A stretch of 64,000 bases of DNA from Rothia sp035916755 (GTDB lineage Bacteria; Actinomycetota; Actinomycetes; Actinomycetales; Micrococcaceae), in the NCBI RefSeq assembly GCF_035916755.1, contig NZ_JAYWIX010000009.1:1-64000 (forward strand). The letters are read 5' to 3'. Shown piece after piece: positions 20,894-29,086 of the stretch (the first letter of the stretch is position 1; every line of letters starts with the position of its first letter). The translations under genes and the position numbers were made by a program. A model generated the notes under the pieces. That model had not been told where the DNA came from. It was given only the letters and a program-made list of their open reading frames with translations, and did not search any database.

Positions 20894-22114
20894 TTAGTGG
20901 TGGGTGCTGGCCTGGGCCAGGACCTCTGGGAAAGCGGCGGTGAATTCTGCTAGTTCTGCGTCGGTGACGGTGAGGGCGGGGGCTATGCGGATGGTGCGGG
21001 CATCCGGTGCGTTGACGATGAAGCCGGCTGATCGGGCGGCGGTGACAAAGGCGGGTGCCAGGGGCGCGCCGGAGTCGGTGGTGTCGTCGGCCAGGACGAT
21101 GCCGATGAGTAGGCCTGCTCCCCTGGTTTCTGCCACGCCGTCTACCTCTTCGATAGCGGCCCTGAAGGTCGAGCCGCGTTGGGCGGCAGAGCCGAGTAGA
21201 TGCTCAGCTTCGATAGTTTCGAGGGTTGCGGTGGCTGCTGCGGTGGCGAGGGGGTTGCCGCCGAAGGTGGTACCGTGCATACCTGCTTCGAGGGTGCGGG
21301 CGTTGTCGTCGCCGACCACGATCATGGCGCCGATGGGGAAACCTCCACCCAGGCCCTTGGCGAGGGTGATGGCATCGGGCAGGTTGTCGCCGGTGAGTTC
21401 ACGGGAGTGTTCGAACCAGCGGCCGGTGCGGCCCATGCCTGTTTGGACTTCGTCCACGATGAGCAGGGCGCCGCGAGCGCGGGTGAGTTCTCGGGCGCGG
21501 GTCAGGTAGCCTGCAGGCAGGGGCAGGACGCCAGCTTCCCCCTGGATGGGTTCAACGATGAGCGCTGCGACGTCGTCGGTGAGATTTTCTTCCAGGGCTT
21601 CGAGGGTGGCCGGAATATGTTTGATGCCGCTGGGGAGGGGTTCGAAAGGCTCACGGTAGGCTGGCTTCCAGGTGAGGGATAGGGCACCGATGGTGCGCCC
21701 GTGGAAGCCGTGATCCAGGGCTAGGATGGTGCCTTTGCCGTGAGTGTTGCCGTGGCGGCGGGCGAGTTTGTAGGCGGCTTCGTTGGCTTCGGTGCCGGAG
21801 TTGCAGAAGAAGACGCGGCCCTGCTCAGTTCCCAGGTAGCCCAGCAGGCGGTGGGCCAGGGAGATCTGTTGGGGGCTGGTGAAGAAATTGGAGACGTGGG
21901 CCAGGGTTGCGGCCTGCTCGCTGACGGCTTTTACCCAGGCGGGGTGGGCATGGCCGAGAGCGTTGACGGCAATACCGCCGAGCAGATCGAGATAAACTTT
22001 CCCATCGGCGTCCGTCACGCGTGAGCCCTGCCCCGAGACCAGCACCAGTGAGGGGTCGCCAAAGACCCCCAGGAGGTCGTTCCGGTAGTCGGCGAGGAGG
22101 TTTTCTTGTGTCAT
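20894..22114 (-). CDS. argD: acetylornithine aminotransferase
   Basis: This PLP enzyme of aminotransferase class III has 406 residues. It converts N-acetylglutamate semialdehyde to N-acetylornithine. The PLP lysine is in TLAKGLGGGFPIGA near residue 253, preceded by LLIVDEVQTGMGRTG. FFCNSGTEANEAA binds the cofactor phosphate. It starts at ATG 22114, 8 bases after argB, and is part of the arg operon. The product may also serve lysine synthesis, as in relatives. Confidence 0.96.
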   Translation of the reverse strand: MTQENLLADYRNDLLGVFGDPSLVLVSGQGSRVTDADGKVYLDLLGGIAVNALGHAHPAWVKAVSEQAATLAHVSNFFTSPQQISLAHRLLGYLGTEQGRVFFCNSGTEANEAAYKLARRHGNTHGKGTILALDHGFHGRTIGALSLTWKPAYREPFEPLPSGIKHIPATLEALEENLTDDVAALIVEPIQGEAGVLPLPAGYLTRARELTRARGALLIVDEVQTGMGRTGRWFEHSRELTGDNLPDAITLAKGLGGGFPIGAMIVVGDDNARTLEAGMHGTTFGGNPLATAAATATLETIEAEHLLGSAAQRGSTFRAAIEEVDGVAETRGAGLLIGIVLADDTTDSGAPLAPAFVTAARSAGFIVNAPDARTIRIAPALTVTDAELAEFTAAFPEVLAQASTHH

Positions 22115-22122
22115 GGGTAGTC

Positions 22123-23133
22123 CTAATAAGTCACCGGCTTGACCTGGAAGTCAGGGGCCGGGTGGTGCCAGGGGGTATCGTCCACGTTGTCGGGGGTCAG
22201 CTGGGTACCGATACCGCGGTCGGTGAAGATTTCGAGCAGGGGCGAGTGGGCCAAGCGACCGTCAACGATGGAGGCACGCGGAACTCCCTGTTCTACGGCC
22301 TGTAGGCAGGCGCTCATTTTGGGGATCATGCCGGAGACCAGGCTGGGGAGCATCTCGCGTAGTTCGCTGACGGTGAGAGATGAGATAAGGGAGTCTTTAT
22401 CGGGCCAGTTGGCGTAGAGGCCCTCGACGTCGGTGAGGATGACGAGTTTTTCGGCCCCGAGGGCGGCGGCGACGGCTGCGGCGGCGGTGTCTGCGTTGAC
22501 GTTGAGAATTTCTCCGGTGAGCCCGGCAAGCCCGTGATGATGGCCAGGGTATTTCTCGGGGTCGTGCATTTCGGGGGCCACAGATGAGATGACGGGGATT
22601 TTTCCTGCCTGGATCATGGACATGATGGCGGTGGTGTTCACGCCGACCACTTCACCGACGAGGCCGAGGTCGACTTCTTGGCCGTCCACCACGGTGCCGA
22701 TGCGGCGGGCGCGTAGGAGCCCGCCGTCCTCACCGCTCATGGCGACGGCGAAGGGGCCGTGGGCGTTGATGAGGGAGACGAGTTCGCGGGCTACTTGGCC
22801 GGTGAGTACCATGCGGACGACGTCCATGGCTTCGGGGGTGGTGTAGCGCAGGCCGCCGCGGAACTCACTTTCGATACCGAGTTTGGTCAGCATGGCGGTG
22901 ATTTGTGGGCCGCCGCCGTGCACAACAACGGGGCAGATGCCGATGGTTCGCAAGAAGACCATGTCTTCAGCGAAGGCGGCGCGCAGTTCCTCGGAGATCA
23001 TAGCGTTACCACCGTATTTGAAGACCATAATCTTACCCCGGAACTGCTGGATCCAGGGTAGGGCTTCCATGAGAGTTTTGGCTTTTTGTTGGGCGGTGTC
23101 GAAGCGGGCGTGGGCGTTTTTTTGCTCTGCCAT
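22123..23133 (-). CDS. argB: acetylglutamate kinase
   Basis: The 336-residue amino acid kinase phosphorylates N-acetylglutamate. VFKYGGNAMI binds ATP, VVVHGGGPQI and NVNADTAAAAVA are family signatures, and LILTDVEGLY lies near the nucleotide site. The frame is open 99 bases further, but ATG 23133 has AAAGGA 7 bases upstream and gives MAEQKNAHARFDTAQQ. The C-terminus (after GTQLTPD) extends about 25 residues with low conservation. It lies 16 bases after argJ. Confidence 0.96.
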   Translation of the reverse strand: MAEQKNAHARFDTAQQKAKTLMEALPWIQQFRGKIMVFKYGGNAMISEELRAAFAEDMVFLRTIGICPVVVHGGGPQITAMLTKLGIESEFRGGLRYTTPEAMDVVRMVLTGQVARELVSLINAHGPFAVAMSGEDGGLLRARRIGTVVDGQEVDLGLVGEVVGVNTTAIMSMIQAGKIPVISSVAPEMHDPEKYPGHHHGLAGLTGEILNVNADTAAAAVAAALGAEKLVILTDVEGLYANWPDKDSLISSLTVSELREMLPSLVSGMIPKMSACLQAVEQGVPRASIVDGRLAHSPLLEIFTDRGIGTQLTPDNVDDTPWHHPAPDFQVKPVTY

Positions 23134-23149
23134 CTGGCGTTCCTTTGGG

Positions 23150-24367
23150 TTAGCTGGAGTAGGCCGAGTTTTCGTGGACGTAATCGTGGGTGAGGTCGTT
23201 GGTCCAGATGGTGGCTTCGTGCTGGCCTGCACCCAGGTCGATGTCGACGGTTACTTTGCGGTCTGCGGCGAGGTCAACGAGAGAGCGGTCTTGGCCGATG
23301 CCGCCGCCGGTGCAGACCTGCACTCCGTTGATGGTGACGTTGACCTTGTCGGGGTCGAAGGTGGCTGAGGTGGTGCCGACTTCGGAGAGGATACGACCCC
23401 AGTTGGGGTCGTTACCGAAGATGGCGGTTTTGAAGAGGTTGGAGCGAGATACTGCCCGGGAGACTTCTTCGGCGTCCGCTTCGCTGGCAGCTCCCAGGGT
23501 ACGCACGTGGATATCGTGGCTGGCTCCCTCGGCGTCTCCAATGAGTTGCAGGGCGAGGTCCTGGCAGACCTTGGTGAGTGCTTCGGTGAAGACGCCCAGG
23601 TCAGGTTCGATATCGGAGGCACCGGAGCTCATGAGAATAACGGTGTCGTTGGTCGACATGCAGCCGTCGGAGTCGGCCCGGTTGAAGCTCAGGCGCACGG
23701 CCTCGCGCAGGGCGGTGTCGAGGTTGTCGGGTGAGACCAGGGCGTCGGTGGTGATGACCACCAGCATGGTTGCCAGCCCCGGGGCCAGCATACCTGCGCC
23801 CTTGGCCATACCGCCGATGAGGTAGGAGCCGCCCTCTTCGATTTCCACGCCGATAGCGGCCTGCTTTGAGACGGTGTCGGTGGTCATGATGGCTTCAGCC
23901 GCAGCCAGCGAAGAGCCGGAGCTCACGCCCAAGGAGGCTGCGGCGTCCTTTGCGCCCGCGGTGAGCTTGTCCATGGGCAGGCGCTCGCCGATGAGGCCGG
24001 TGGAGCACACCAGCACGTCGCCGGCTGAGACGCCGAGCAGGTCGGCAACGAGTTCAGCGGATTCGTGCGTGTCTTGGAAGCCGGGGGCACCGGTGCAGGC
24101 GTTGGCGCCGCCGGAGTTGAGTAGGACGGCGTCGGCCCGACCGTCGCTGATGACCTGCTGGCTCCAGAGCACGGGGGCGGCTGCGAAGCGGTTGCTGGTG
24201 AAGACGGCGGCAGCGTGCTTGACGGGCCCGTCGTTGACGACCAGGGCGACGTCCTTTTTACCCTCGACGGCGCTGATTCCAGCGCGGACGCCCGTAGCGC
24301 GGAAGCCGCGGGGGAAGGTGACTCCATGGGTGGTGATGCCTTCGATCTGGTGGATAGTGTCGGTCAC
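23150..24367 (-). CDS. argJ: bifunctional glutamate N-acetyltransferase / ornithine acetyltransferase
   Basis: ArgJ recycles the acetyl group from acetylornithine to glutamate. It is 405 residues. The self-cleavage site is in KGAGMLAPGLATMLVVI, where the Thr of ATML becomes the nucleophile of the beta subunit. VLLNSGGANACTG and NDPNWGRI are further family blocks. I chose GTG 24367 (VTDTIHQIEG) with AAGGA 8 bases upstream. It overlaps the argC stop as GTGA, so the two are translationally coupled. The open frame continues to 24565, but that part only mirrors argC in another frame. Confidence 0.96.
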   Translation of the reverse strand: MTDTIHQIEGITTHGVTFPRGFRATGVRAGISAVEGKKDVALVVNDGPVKHAAAVFTSNRFAAAPVLWSQQVISDGRADAVLLNSGGANACTGAPGFQDTHESAELVADLLGVSAGDVLVCSTGLIGERLPMDKLTAGAKDAAASLGVSSGSSLAAAEAIMTTDTVSKQAAIGVEIEEGGSYLIGGMAKGAGMLAPGLATMLVVITTDALVSPDNLDTALREAVRLSFNRADSDGCMSTNDTVILMSSGASDIEPDLGVFTEALTKVCQDLALQLIGDAEGASHDIHVRTLGAASEADAEEVSRAVSRSNLFKTAIFGNDPNWGRILSEVGTTSATFDPDKVNVTINGVQVCTGGGIGQDRSLVDLAADRKVTVDIDLGAGQHEATIWTNDLTHDYVHENSAYSS

Positions 24368-25407
24368 GGTGCGAGTCCTTCCTGGAGCAGACCTGCGTTT
24401 TCGGGGAGCCCGAGGGCAATGTTCATGGATTGGATGGCACCGCCGGCGGTGCCCTTGGCTAGGTTGTCGATGACGCTGGTGACGATTACGCGCCCGGCGT
24501 GTGCGTCGAAGGCCAGCTGCATTTCGGCGTGGTTGGAGCCCTGCACGCTCTTGGTGGTGGGCCACTGCCCTTCGGGGAGCAGGTACACGAACTTTTCGTC
24601 GGCGTAGGCCTGCTGCCAGGCTTCACGCAGCTGGGCTTCGGTCACGCCGGGGCGGACGCGCGCGGTTGCGGTAGCGAGGATGCCTCGGGGCATGGGGGCC
24701 AGGGTGGGTGTAAAGGAAATCTGCACCTGCTCCCCCGCGATGTGGGTGAGCTTCTCTTCGATTTCGGGGGTGTGCCGGTGGGAGCCGCCGACCCCGTAGG
24801 GGCTCATGCCGCCCATAACTTCGGCTGAGAGCAGGTGGGGCTTGAGGCTCTTCCCGGCCCCTGAGGTACCTGAAGCGGCAACGATGACCACGTCGGTGGG
24901 TTCGAGCAGGCCGGTGGCAAAACCGGGAGCCAGGGCCAGGATGGACGCCGTGGGGTAGCACCCGGGCACCGCAACTCGCTTGGTGCCCACGAGGTTATCG
25001 CGCTGTTTGCCGGTGGCGGTGGGCAGTTCGGGCAGACCGTAGGGCCAGGTGCCGGAGTGTGCAGAACCGTAGAACTTTTCCCAGGCGTCCGCGCTGTCAA
25101 GGCGGTGATCTGCCCCGGCGTCGATGACCAGGGTGTTCTCGGGCAGCTGGGCCGCGATCTCGGCGCTGGCGCCGTGGGGCAGGGCCATGAAGACAACATC
25201 GTGCCCGCTCAGGGCCTCGGCGGTGGTATCGGCAACGACCAGGTCGGCGTAGGCGCGAAGGTGGGGGGCGATATCACCCAGGCGGGAACCAGCGGACGAG
25301 TGCGCGGCCACGGTTTTCACCTCAACGTGGGGGTGGGTTGCCAGTAGGCGCAAAATCTCGCCACCGGCGTACCCGGTGGCTCCTGTGACAGCTACGGTAA
25401 TAGTCAT
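24364..25407 (-). CDS. argC: N-acetyl-gamma-glutamyl-phosphate reductase
   Basis: This NADPH-dependent reductase is the first gene of the arg operon and has 347 residues. The nucleotide-binding VTGATGYAGGEILRLL lies at residues 7-22. The catalytic Cys is in VAVPGCYPTAS near 147, and SGTSGAGKS follows. The open frame runs 141 bases further, through the ARG boxes, so ATG 25407 is the real start. The ribosome binding site is weak (AGATGGTG). Confidence 0.96.
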   Translation of the reverse strand: MTITVAVTGATGYAGGEILRLLATHPHVEVKTVAAHSSAGSRLGDIAPHLRAYADLVVADTTAEALSGHDVVFMALPHGASAEIAAQLPENTLVIDAGADHRLDSADAWEKFYGSAHSGTWPYGLPELPTATGKQRDNLVGTKRVAVPGCYPTASILALAPGFATGLLEPTDVVIVAASGTSGAGKSLKPHLLSAEVMGGMSPYGVGGSHRHTPEIEEKLTHIAGEQVQISFTPTLAPMPRGILATATARVRPGVTEAQLREAWQQAYADEKFVYLLPEGQWPTTKSVQGSNHAEMQLAFDAHAGRVIVTSVIDNLAKGTAGGAIQSMNIALGLPENAGLLQEGLAP

Positions 25408-25418
25408 AGCACCATCTT

Positions 25419-25465
25419 TGCATGTTTTTGCATAGTAGTAAATATTTATGCACTGCATTTCGCAA
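25419..25465 (-). promoter_or_regulatory. argC promoter with two ARG boxes
   Basis: On the minus strand TTGCGA (25465-25460), 17 bases, then TTTACT (25442-25437). One ARG box, 25439-25452, reads TGCATAAATATTTA on the minus strand and covers the -10 and spacer. A second, TGCAAAAACATGCA (25432-25419), covers the start of transcription. The spacing of about 20 bases is the same as at argG and argF. Confidence 0.65.
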
Positions 25466-25546
25466 TGTGAACCAGCGGGCACCAAGCCGGCCACGCGCGT
25501 CCGCCCGCCCATCCCTCCCCATCCCCCACAAGGGGACCTGAAAACC

Positions 25547-25579
25547 AAAAAGGGACCGCATAATGTGCGGTCCCTTTTT
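25547..25579. terminator. strong bidirectional hairpin terminator
   Basis: AAAAAGGGACCGCA and TGCGGTCCCTTTTT form a perfect 14-bp stem around a 5-base loop. The A and T runs make it effective on both strands. It ends the membrane-protein transcript from 25627 and insulates the argC promoter. A second, weaker pairing (AGGGGACC at 25530-25537 with GGTCCCCT near 25588) flanks it. Confidence 0.9.
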
Positions 25580-25626
25580 AAAAATGCGGTCCCCTTGGTG
25601 TTGAAGGTGAGGGGGACCAGCTCAAC

Positions 25627-26295
25627 CTAGTCGAGCATCTCGGTGTTCTTGCGCTTGCGGATCATCATGAAGGTACCGGCGACACCGGCGCCAAAGACCA
25701 GAATCGCACCGGCAAGACGCAGCATGGCGCTACGCTTCTGCGATGCAACGGTATCTTCGGTCACCGGTACCAGGCTACCTTCTTCGCCGGTACGGACCAC
25801 GGTGAGGTTAGCGTCTCCGGTTTGCACCAGCAGGGCATCGACGGTCTCGGGGAAGTCAGCGCTGACGGTACCGGTCTGGGATCCGCGGAACTCAACAGTA
25901 GAACCGGGGTTGACCTGCACAGGGTCGGCAATCTCTGATACGAAGGTTTTACCAGTCATGGCGGTGTTATCGGGTAGGGTGCCGGTGTAAGTCGCCACGT
26001 TGTTATCACCTTGCAGGTCGCTGGTGACCTTTTCAAAGGTGCCGGTCATCACCCAGGAGCGCCCCTCGTAGCCTTCGTTGGCGCGGGCCTCGTTGAAGGT
26101 CCGTATGCCGCCAATCAGCAGGATAATCGCGAAGATTGACGCGAGAATCATGATGCCGGCAGCTGCCAGCTTGGGGCCGAGCGGGCCGCGGGGTTCCTCG
26201 TAGTCTTCTTCCTCTTCCGCGAAGGTGAAGAAGTCGTCGGTGCGGTCATCTTCGTCGAAGTTATCGCGGTCTTCGAGGTAACGCTGATCGCTCAC
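25627..26295 (-). CDS. two-segment membrane protein with acidic N-terminus, function unknown
   Basis: I do not recognise a family for this 222-residue protein. The first 42 residues are very acidic (DNFDEDDRTDD, EEEEDYEE) and probably cytoplasmic. A membrane segment follows at about 46-66 (AAAGIMILASIFAIILLIGG), then an external domain of about 120 residues containing TYTGTLPDNTAMTGKTF. A second segment lies near 190-212, followed by the basic tail RKRKNTEMLD. The ATG at 26295 starts it. It is monocistronic and sits between argC and pheT. No signal suggests transfer. Confidence 0.8.
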   Translation of the reverse strand: MSDQRYLEDRDNFDEDDRTDDFFTFAEEEEDYEEPRGPLGPKLAAAGIMILASIFAIILLIGGIRTFNEARANEGYEGRSWVMTGTFEKVTSDLQGDNNVATYTGTLPDNTAMTGKTFVSEIADPVQVNPGSTVEFRGSQTGTVSADFPETVDALLVQTGDANLTVVRTGEEGSLVPVTEDTVASQKRSAMLRLAGAILVFGAGVAGTFMMIRKRKNTEMLD

Positions 26296-26473
26296 GGTGC
26301 ATCTCCAGAGGTTGTGGGTGATTGCCTATATAAAGGCGGAAGTCCATTCTACCGCGTCGGCTCCCAAAAGGCTTATCTGTCTCACCGACCGCCCAGCCTT
26401 TTCAGCGCCGCCGCCCAGAAAACTGCCCGTCCTCGCTCAAGCACCTGCCCGGCAGGCTAGCTGCGCAGACAAA

Positions 26474-26503
26474 GAGCCCGGCGGACGCGCGTCCGCCGGG
26501 CTC
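26474..26503 (-). terminator. perfect 30-base palindrome, terminator after pheT
   Basis: The halves 26474-26488 and 26489-26503 are exact inverted copies with no spacer; each half contains GCGGACGC or its complement. On the minus strand CTCTTTGTCTG follows. It lies 27 bases beyond the pheT stop. It is also the clearest inverted pair of the octamer that recurs in this window. Confidence 0.75.
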
Positions 26504-26530
26504 TACCCGAATCTGGGGTTTGTGCGGGCC

Positions 26531-29083
26531 TTAGGCTCGCTGAACCGCGCCGAAGCGTTCGGCAGCCAGGGCCACACCTGCCTCGCGGGCCTCGGAGGCC
26601 TCGTCGGCGGTCAGGGTGCGGTCGGTGGCGCGGAAGCGCAGGGCGAAGGCCAGGGACTTCTTGCCCTCTTCGATACCGGTGCCGCGGTAGTCGTCAAAGA
26701 CGCGGACGTCCTCGAGCAGCTCCCCTGCGCCCTCAGCCAGGGCGGCGGCCACGTCAGCGGCAGGAACCGCGGCATCGACGACCAGGGCGACGTCCTGGTT
26801 GGCAGCCGGGTAGCCGGAGATACCGGTAGCCTGCACTGCCTCGCCTGCCTCAGCGATCAGGGCGGTGAAGTTGAGCTCGAAGGCGCTGGTGCGCTCGGGC
26901 AGGTTGAGCTTAGCCAGCAGCTTGGGGTGCAGTTCACCGGCGTAGGCGATCACGTCACCGGCAGCGTTCTTGAGCACGGCGGTGCGCCCCGGGTGGAAGG
27001 CCTGGTGCTCGCCATTGGCAAGGGTGAGCTTCACGCCAGCGGCATCGGCAACCAGGAGCACGGAGTCCAGGGCATCGCGCCAGTCAAAGGCACGGGCGGT
27101 CGCGCCCGGGGTTTCATCGTGCTCAGCGCCGGAGAAGAGGCCGGCGATGTGGTGAGGCTGGTCGGGAATACCGGCGTTCAGGTCGGCCAGAACCTCGTCG
27201 GCGGGCTTGACGCCCAGGCCGGGGATTGAGGCTGACCCCAGCTGGGTGCCGGGAATAAAGACGGAGCCGGTTTCGTAGATGGCCAGGTTCTTGAAGCCGC
27301 GGGAGAGGTTGCGGGAGAGCACCTCGGTCAGGCCCGGCAGCAGGGAGCGGCGCATCCAGCCCTGGGCGGACGAGATGGGGTTAGCCAGGCGGATAGAATC
27401 CACCTTTTCACCGGCTACAGGGGTTGCCCAGAGGTTGTTATCTTCATCAGAGACGAAGGGGTAGGCAAAGACCTCGGTCAGGCCCGATGCTGCCAGGGCG
27501 TTGAGGGCCCGGCGGCGCAGGGTCTGCTCAACGGTGTAGCCGCGACCGGGAGGGGCCACGGGCAGGGTCGAGGGAATCTTATCGTAGCCCACCAGACGGG
27601 CAACTTCCTCGGTCAAATCTTCCTTGGCACCCAGGTCGGTGCGCCATGAGGGCACGGTAACCTCGTAGGAACCCTCGACCACCTCAACGCTGGCGCCAAT
27701 CTGCTCCAGAGAGCCAACAATCTGCTCTTCGGTGTAGTCGATGCCAATGCGGCCTGCGGTGTAGTCGGCGGGCAGGGAAATGACGGTGGGCTCGAAGCTG
27801 CCACCGGCGTCCGTCACACCCTCATCAACGGTTGCACCTGCCAGCTCAACCAGCAGGTCAACGGCGCGCTGGGCAGCAGCGGCCTGAATCTGGGGGTCAA
27901 CACCGCGCTCAAAACGCTTGGACGCCTCAGATGAGAGCTTGTGGCGGCGGGCGGTGCGGGCGATGGAGACCTCGTCGAAACGGGCTGCCTCAATGACGAT
28001 GCGGGTGGTTGAGTCAGAGACCTCAGTGGAGGCCCCGCCCATCACACCTGCCAGGCCGATAGGGCCGGACTCGTCGGTAATCAGCAGGTCTTCGACGTTG
28101 AGCTCGCGCTCCTTCTCATCCAGGGTGGTGAGCTTCTCGCCAGCTTCGGCGCGACGCACGGTGATGCCGCCTGCCAGCTTGTCTGCATCGTAGAAGTGCA
28201 GGGGCTGGCCGGTTTCGAGCATGACGTAGTTCGAGATATCAACCGGCAGGGAGACAGAGCGGACGCCCGCCAGGCGCAGGCGGGAGGACATCCAGGTAGG
28301 GACGGGGGCAGTTGCGTCGACGCCGCTAACAGAGCGGGCAACGAAGCGGGTGGCGCCGTCCTTACCGTGAATGGGAGCTGAGTCGGTCAGGGTGACGGGC
28401 AGGCCCGCGCTGTTGGCAGCGGGTGCCTTGGCGGCCAGGTCGAGGACGAAGTCATCAAAGTCGTTGCCTGTGGCGTGGCAGTATTCGCGGGCGATACCGC
28501 GAATGGAGAAGCCGTAGCCACGGTCGGGGGTTACGTTGACTTCAGCAGCTTCGTCGTAGAGGCCCAGCAGCTCCATGGCGTCGGTGCCGACCTCGGGGTC
28601 AAGCCCCAGAGTGGAAAGCACCAGAATGCCGCCGTGGTCCTCACCGATGCCGAGCTCCTTGACGGAGGCGATCATACCGGCTGACTTGTGGCCGTAGGTC
28701 TTGCGGGCGGTAATAGCGAAGCCGCCGGGCAGTACAGCACCGGGCAGGGTGACAACGACCTTGTCACCGGGCTTGAAGTTGTGGGCGCCGCAGATAATGC
28801 CCTGCACGCCGGACTCTTCAATGCCCTTACCGGTCAGGGTCTGCTTCTGGCCCTCGGGCACAACGCGCACCTGGCACCAGTTAACGGTCTTACCGTTGGA
28901 GTGAGTCTCGGGCTCCATCGAGAGCACCTGACCCACCACGATGGGGCCGGTCAGCTCGTCGGTCGGGCGGTGGACGTCCTCTTCTTCCAGGCCAACTGTG
29001 ACCAGGGTAGCCATAACATCTTCGGCACTTGCGTCGGCCGGAACGGGTGCGTATTCACGCAGCCAGGAAAGGGGTACGCGCAT
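26531..29083 (-). CDS. pheT: phenylalanyl-tRNA synthetase beta subunit
   Basis: This 850-residue subunit forms the alpha2-beta2 PheRS. An N-terminal tRNA-binding OB fold (GPIVVGQVLSMEPE, GIICGAHNFKPGDKV) is followed by the B3/4 editing domain and the B5 domain (DYTAGRIGIDYTEEQIV). The catalytic-like core comes next, and the FDX-ACB domain is at the C-terminus (SGYPAANQDVALVVD, KSLAFALRFRATDRTLT). ATG 29083 lies 3 bases after the pheS stop, with GGAG 9 bases upstream inside the pheS end. Confidence 0.97.
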   Translation of the reverse strand: MRVPLSWLREYAPVPADASAEDVMATLVTVGLEEEDVHRPTDELTGPIVVGQVLSMEPETHSNGKTVNWCQVRVVPEGQKQTLTGKGIEESGVQGIICGAHNFKPGDKVVVTLPGAVLPGGFAITARKTYGHKSAGMIASVKELGIGEDHGGILVLSTLGLDPEVGTDAMELLGLYDEAAEVNVTPDRGYGFSIRGIAREYCHATGNDFDDFVLDLAAKAPAANSAGLPVTLTDSAPIHGKDGATRFVARSVSGVDATAPVPTWMSSRLRLAGVRSVSLPVDISNYVMLETGQPLHFYDADKLAGGITVRRAEAGEKLTTLDEKERELNVEDLLITDESGPIGLAGVMGGASTEVSDSTTRIVIEAARFDEVSIARTARRHKLSSEASKRFERGVDPQIQAAAAQRAVDLLVELAGATVDEGVTDAGGSFEPTVISLPADYTAGRIGIDYTEEQIVGSLEQIGASVEVVEGSYEVTVPSWRTDLGAKEDLTEEVARLVGYDKIPSTLPVAPPGRGYTVEQTLRRRALNALAASGLTEVFAYPFVSDEDNNLWATPVAGEKVDSIRLANPISSAQGWMRRSLLPGLTEVLSRNLSRGFKNLAIYETGSVFIPGTQLGSASIPGLGVKPADEVLADLNAGIPDQPHHIAGLFSGAEHDETPGATARAFDWRDALDSVLLVADAAGVKLTLANGEHQAFHPGRTAVLKNAAGDVIAYAGELHPKLLAKLNLPERTSAFELNFTALIAEAGEAVQATGISGYPAANQDVALVVDAAVPAADVAAALAEGAGELLEDVRVFDDYRGTGIEEGKKSLAFALRFRATDRTLTADEASEAREAGVALAAERFGAVQRA

Positions 29084-29086
29084 GGG

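Noticed and set aside
24368..24565. N-terminal extension of argJ
   Set aside because: This part is rich in Arg/His and Pro, overlaps argC in another frame, and GTG 24367 has a good ribosome binding site and the normal family start.
26297..27229. A 310-codon plus-strand open frame opposite pheT
   Set aside because: It is antisense to a well-supported synthetase gene in high-G+C sequence, which creates long shadow frames; its Gly/Val-rich composition is typical of such shadows.
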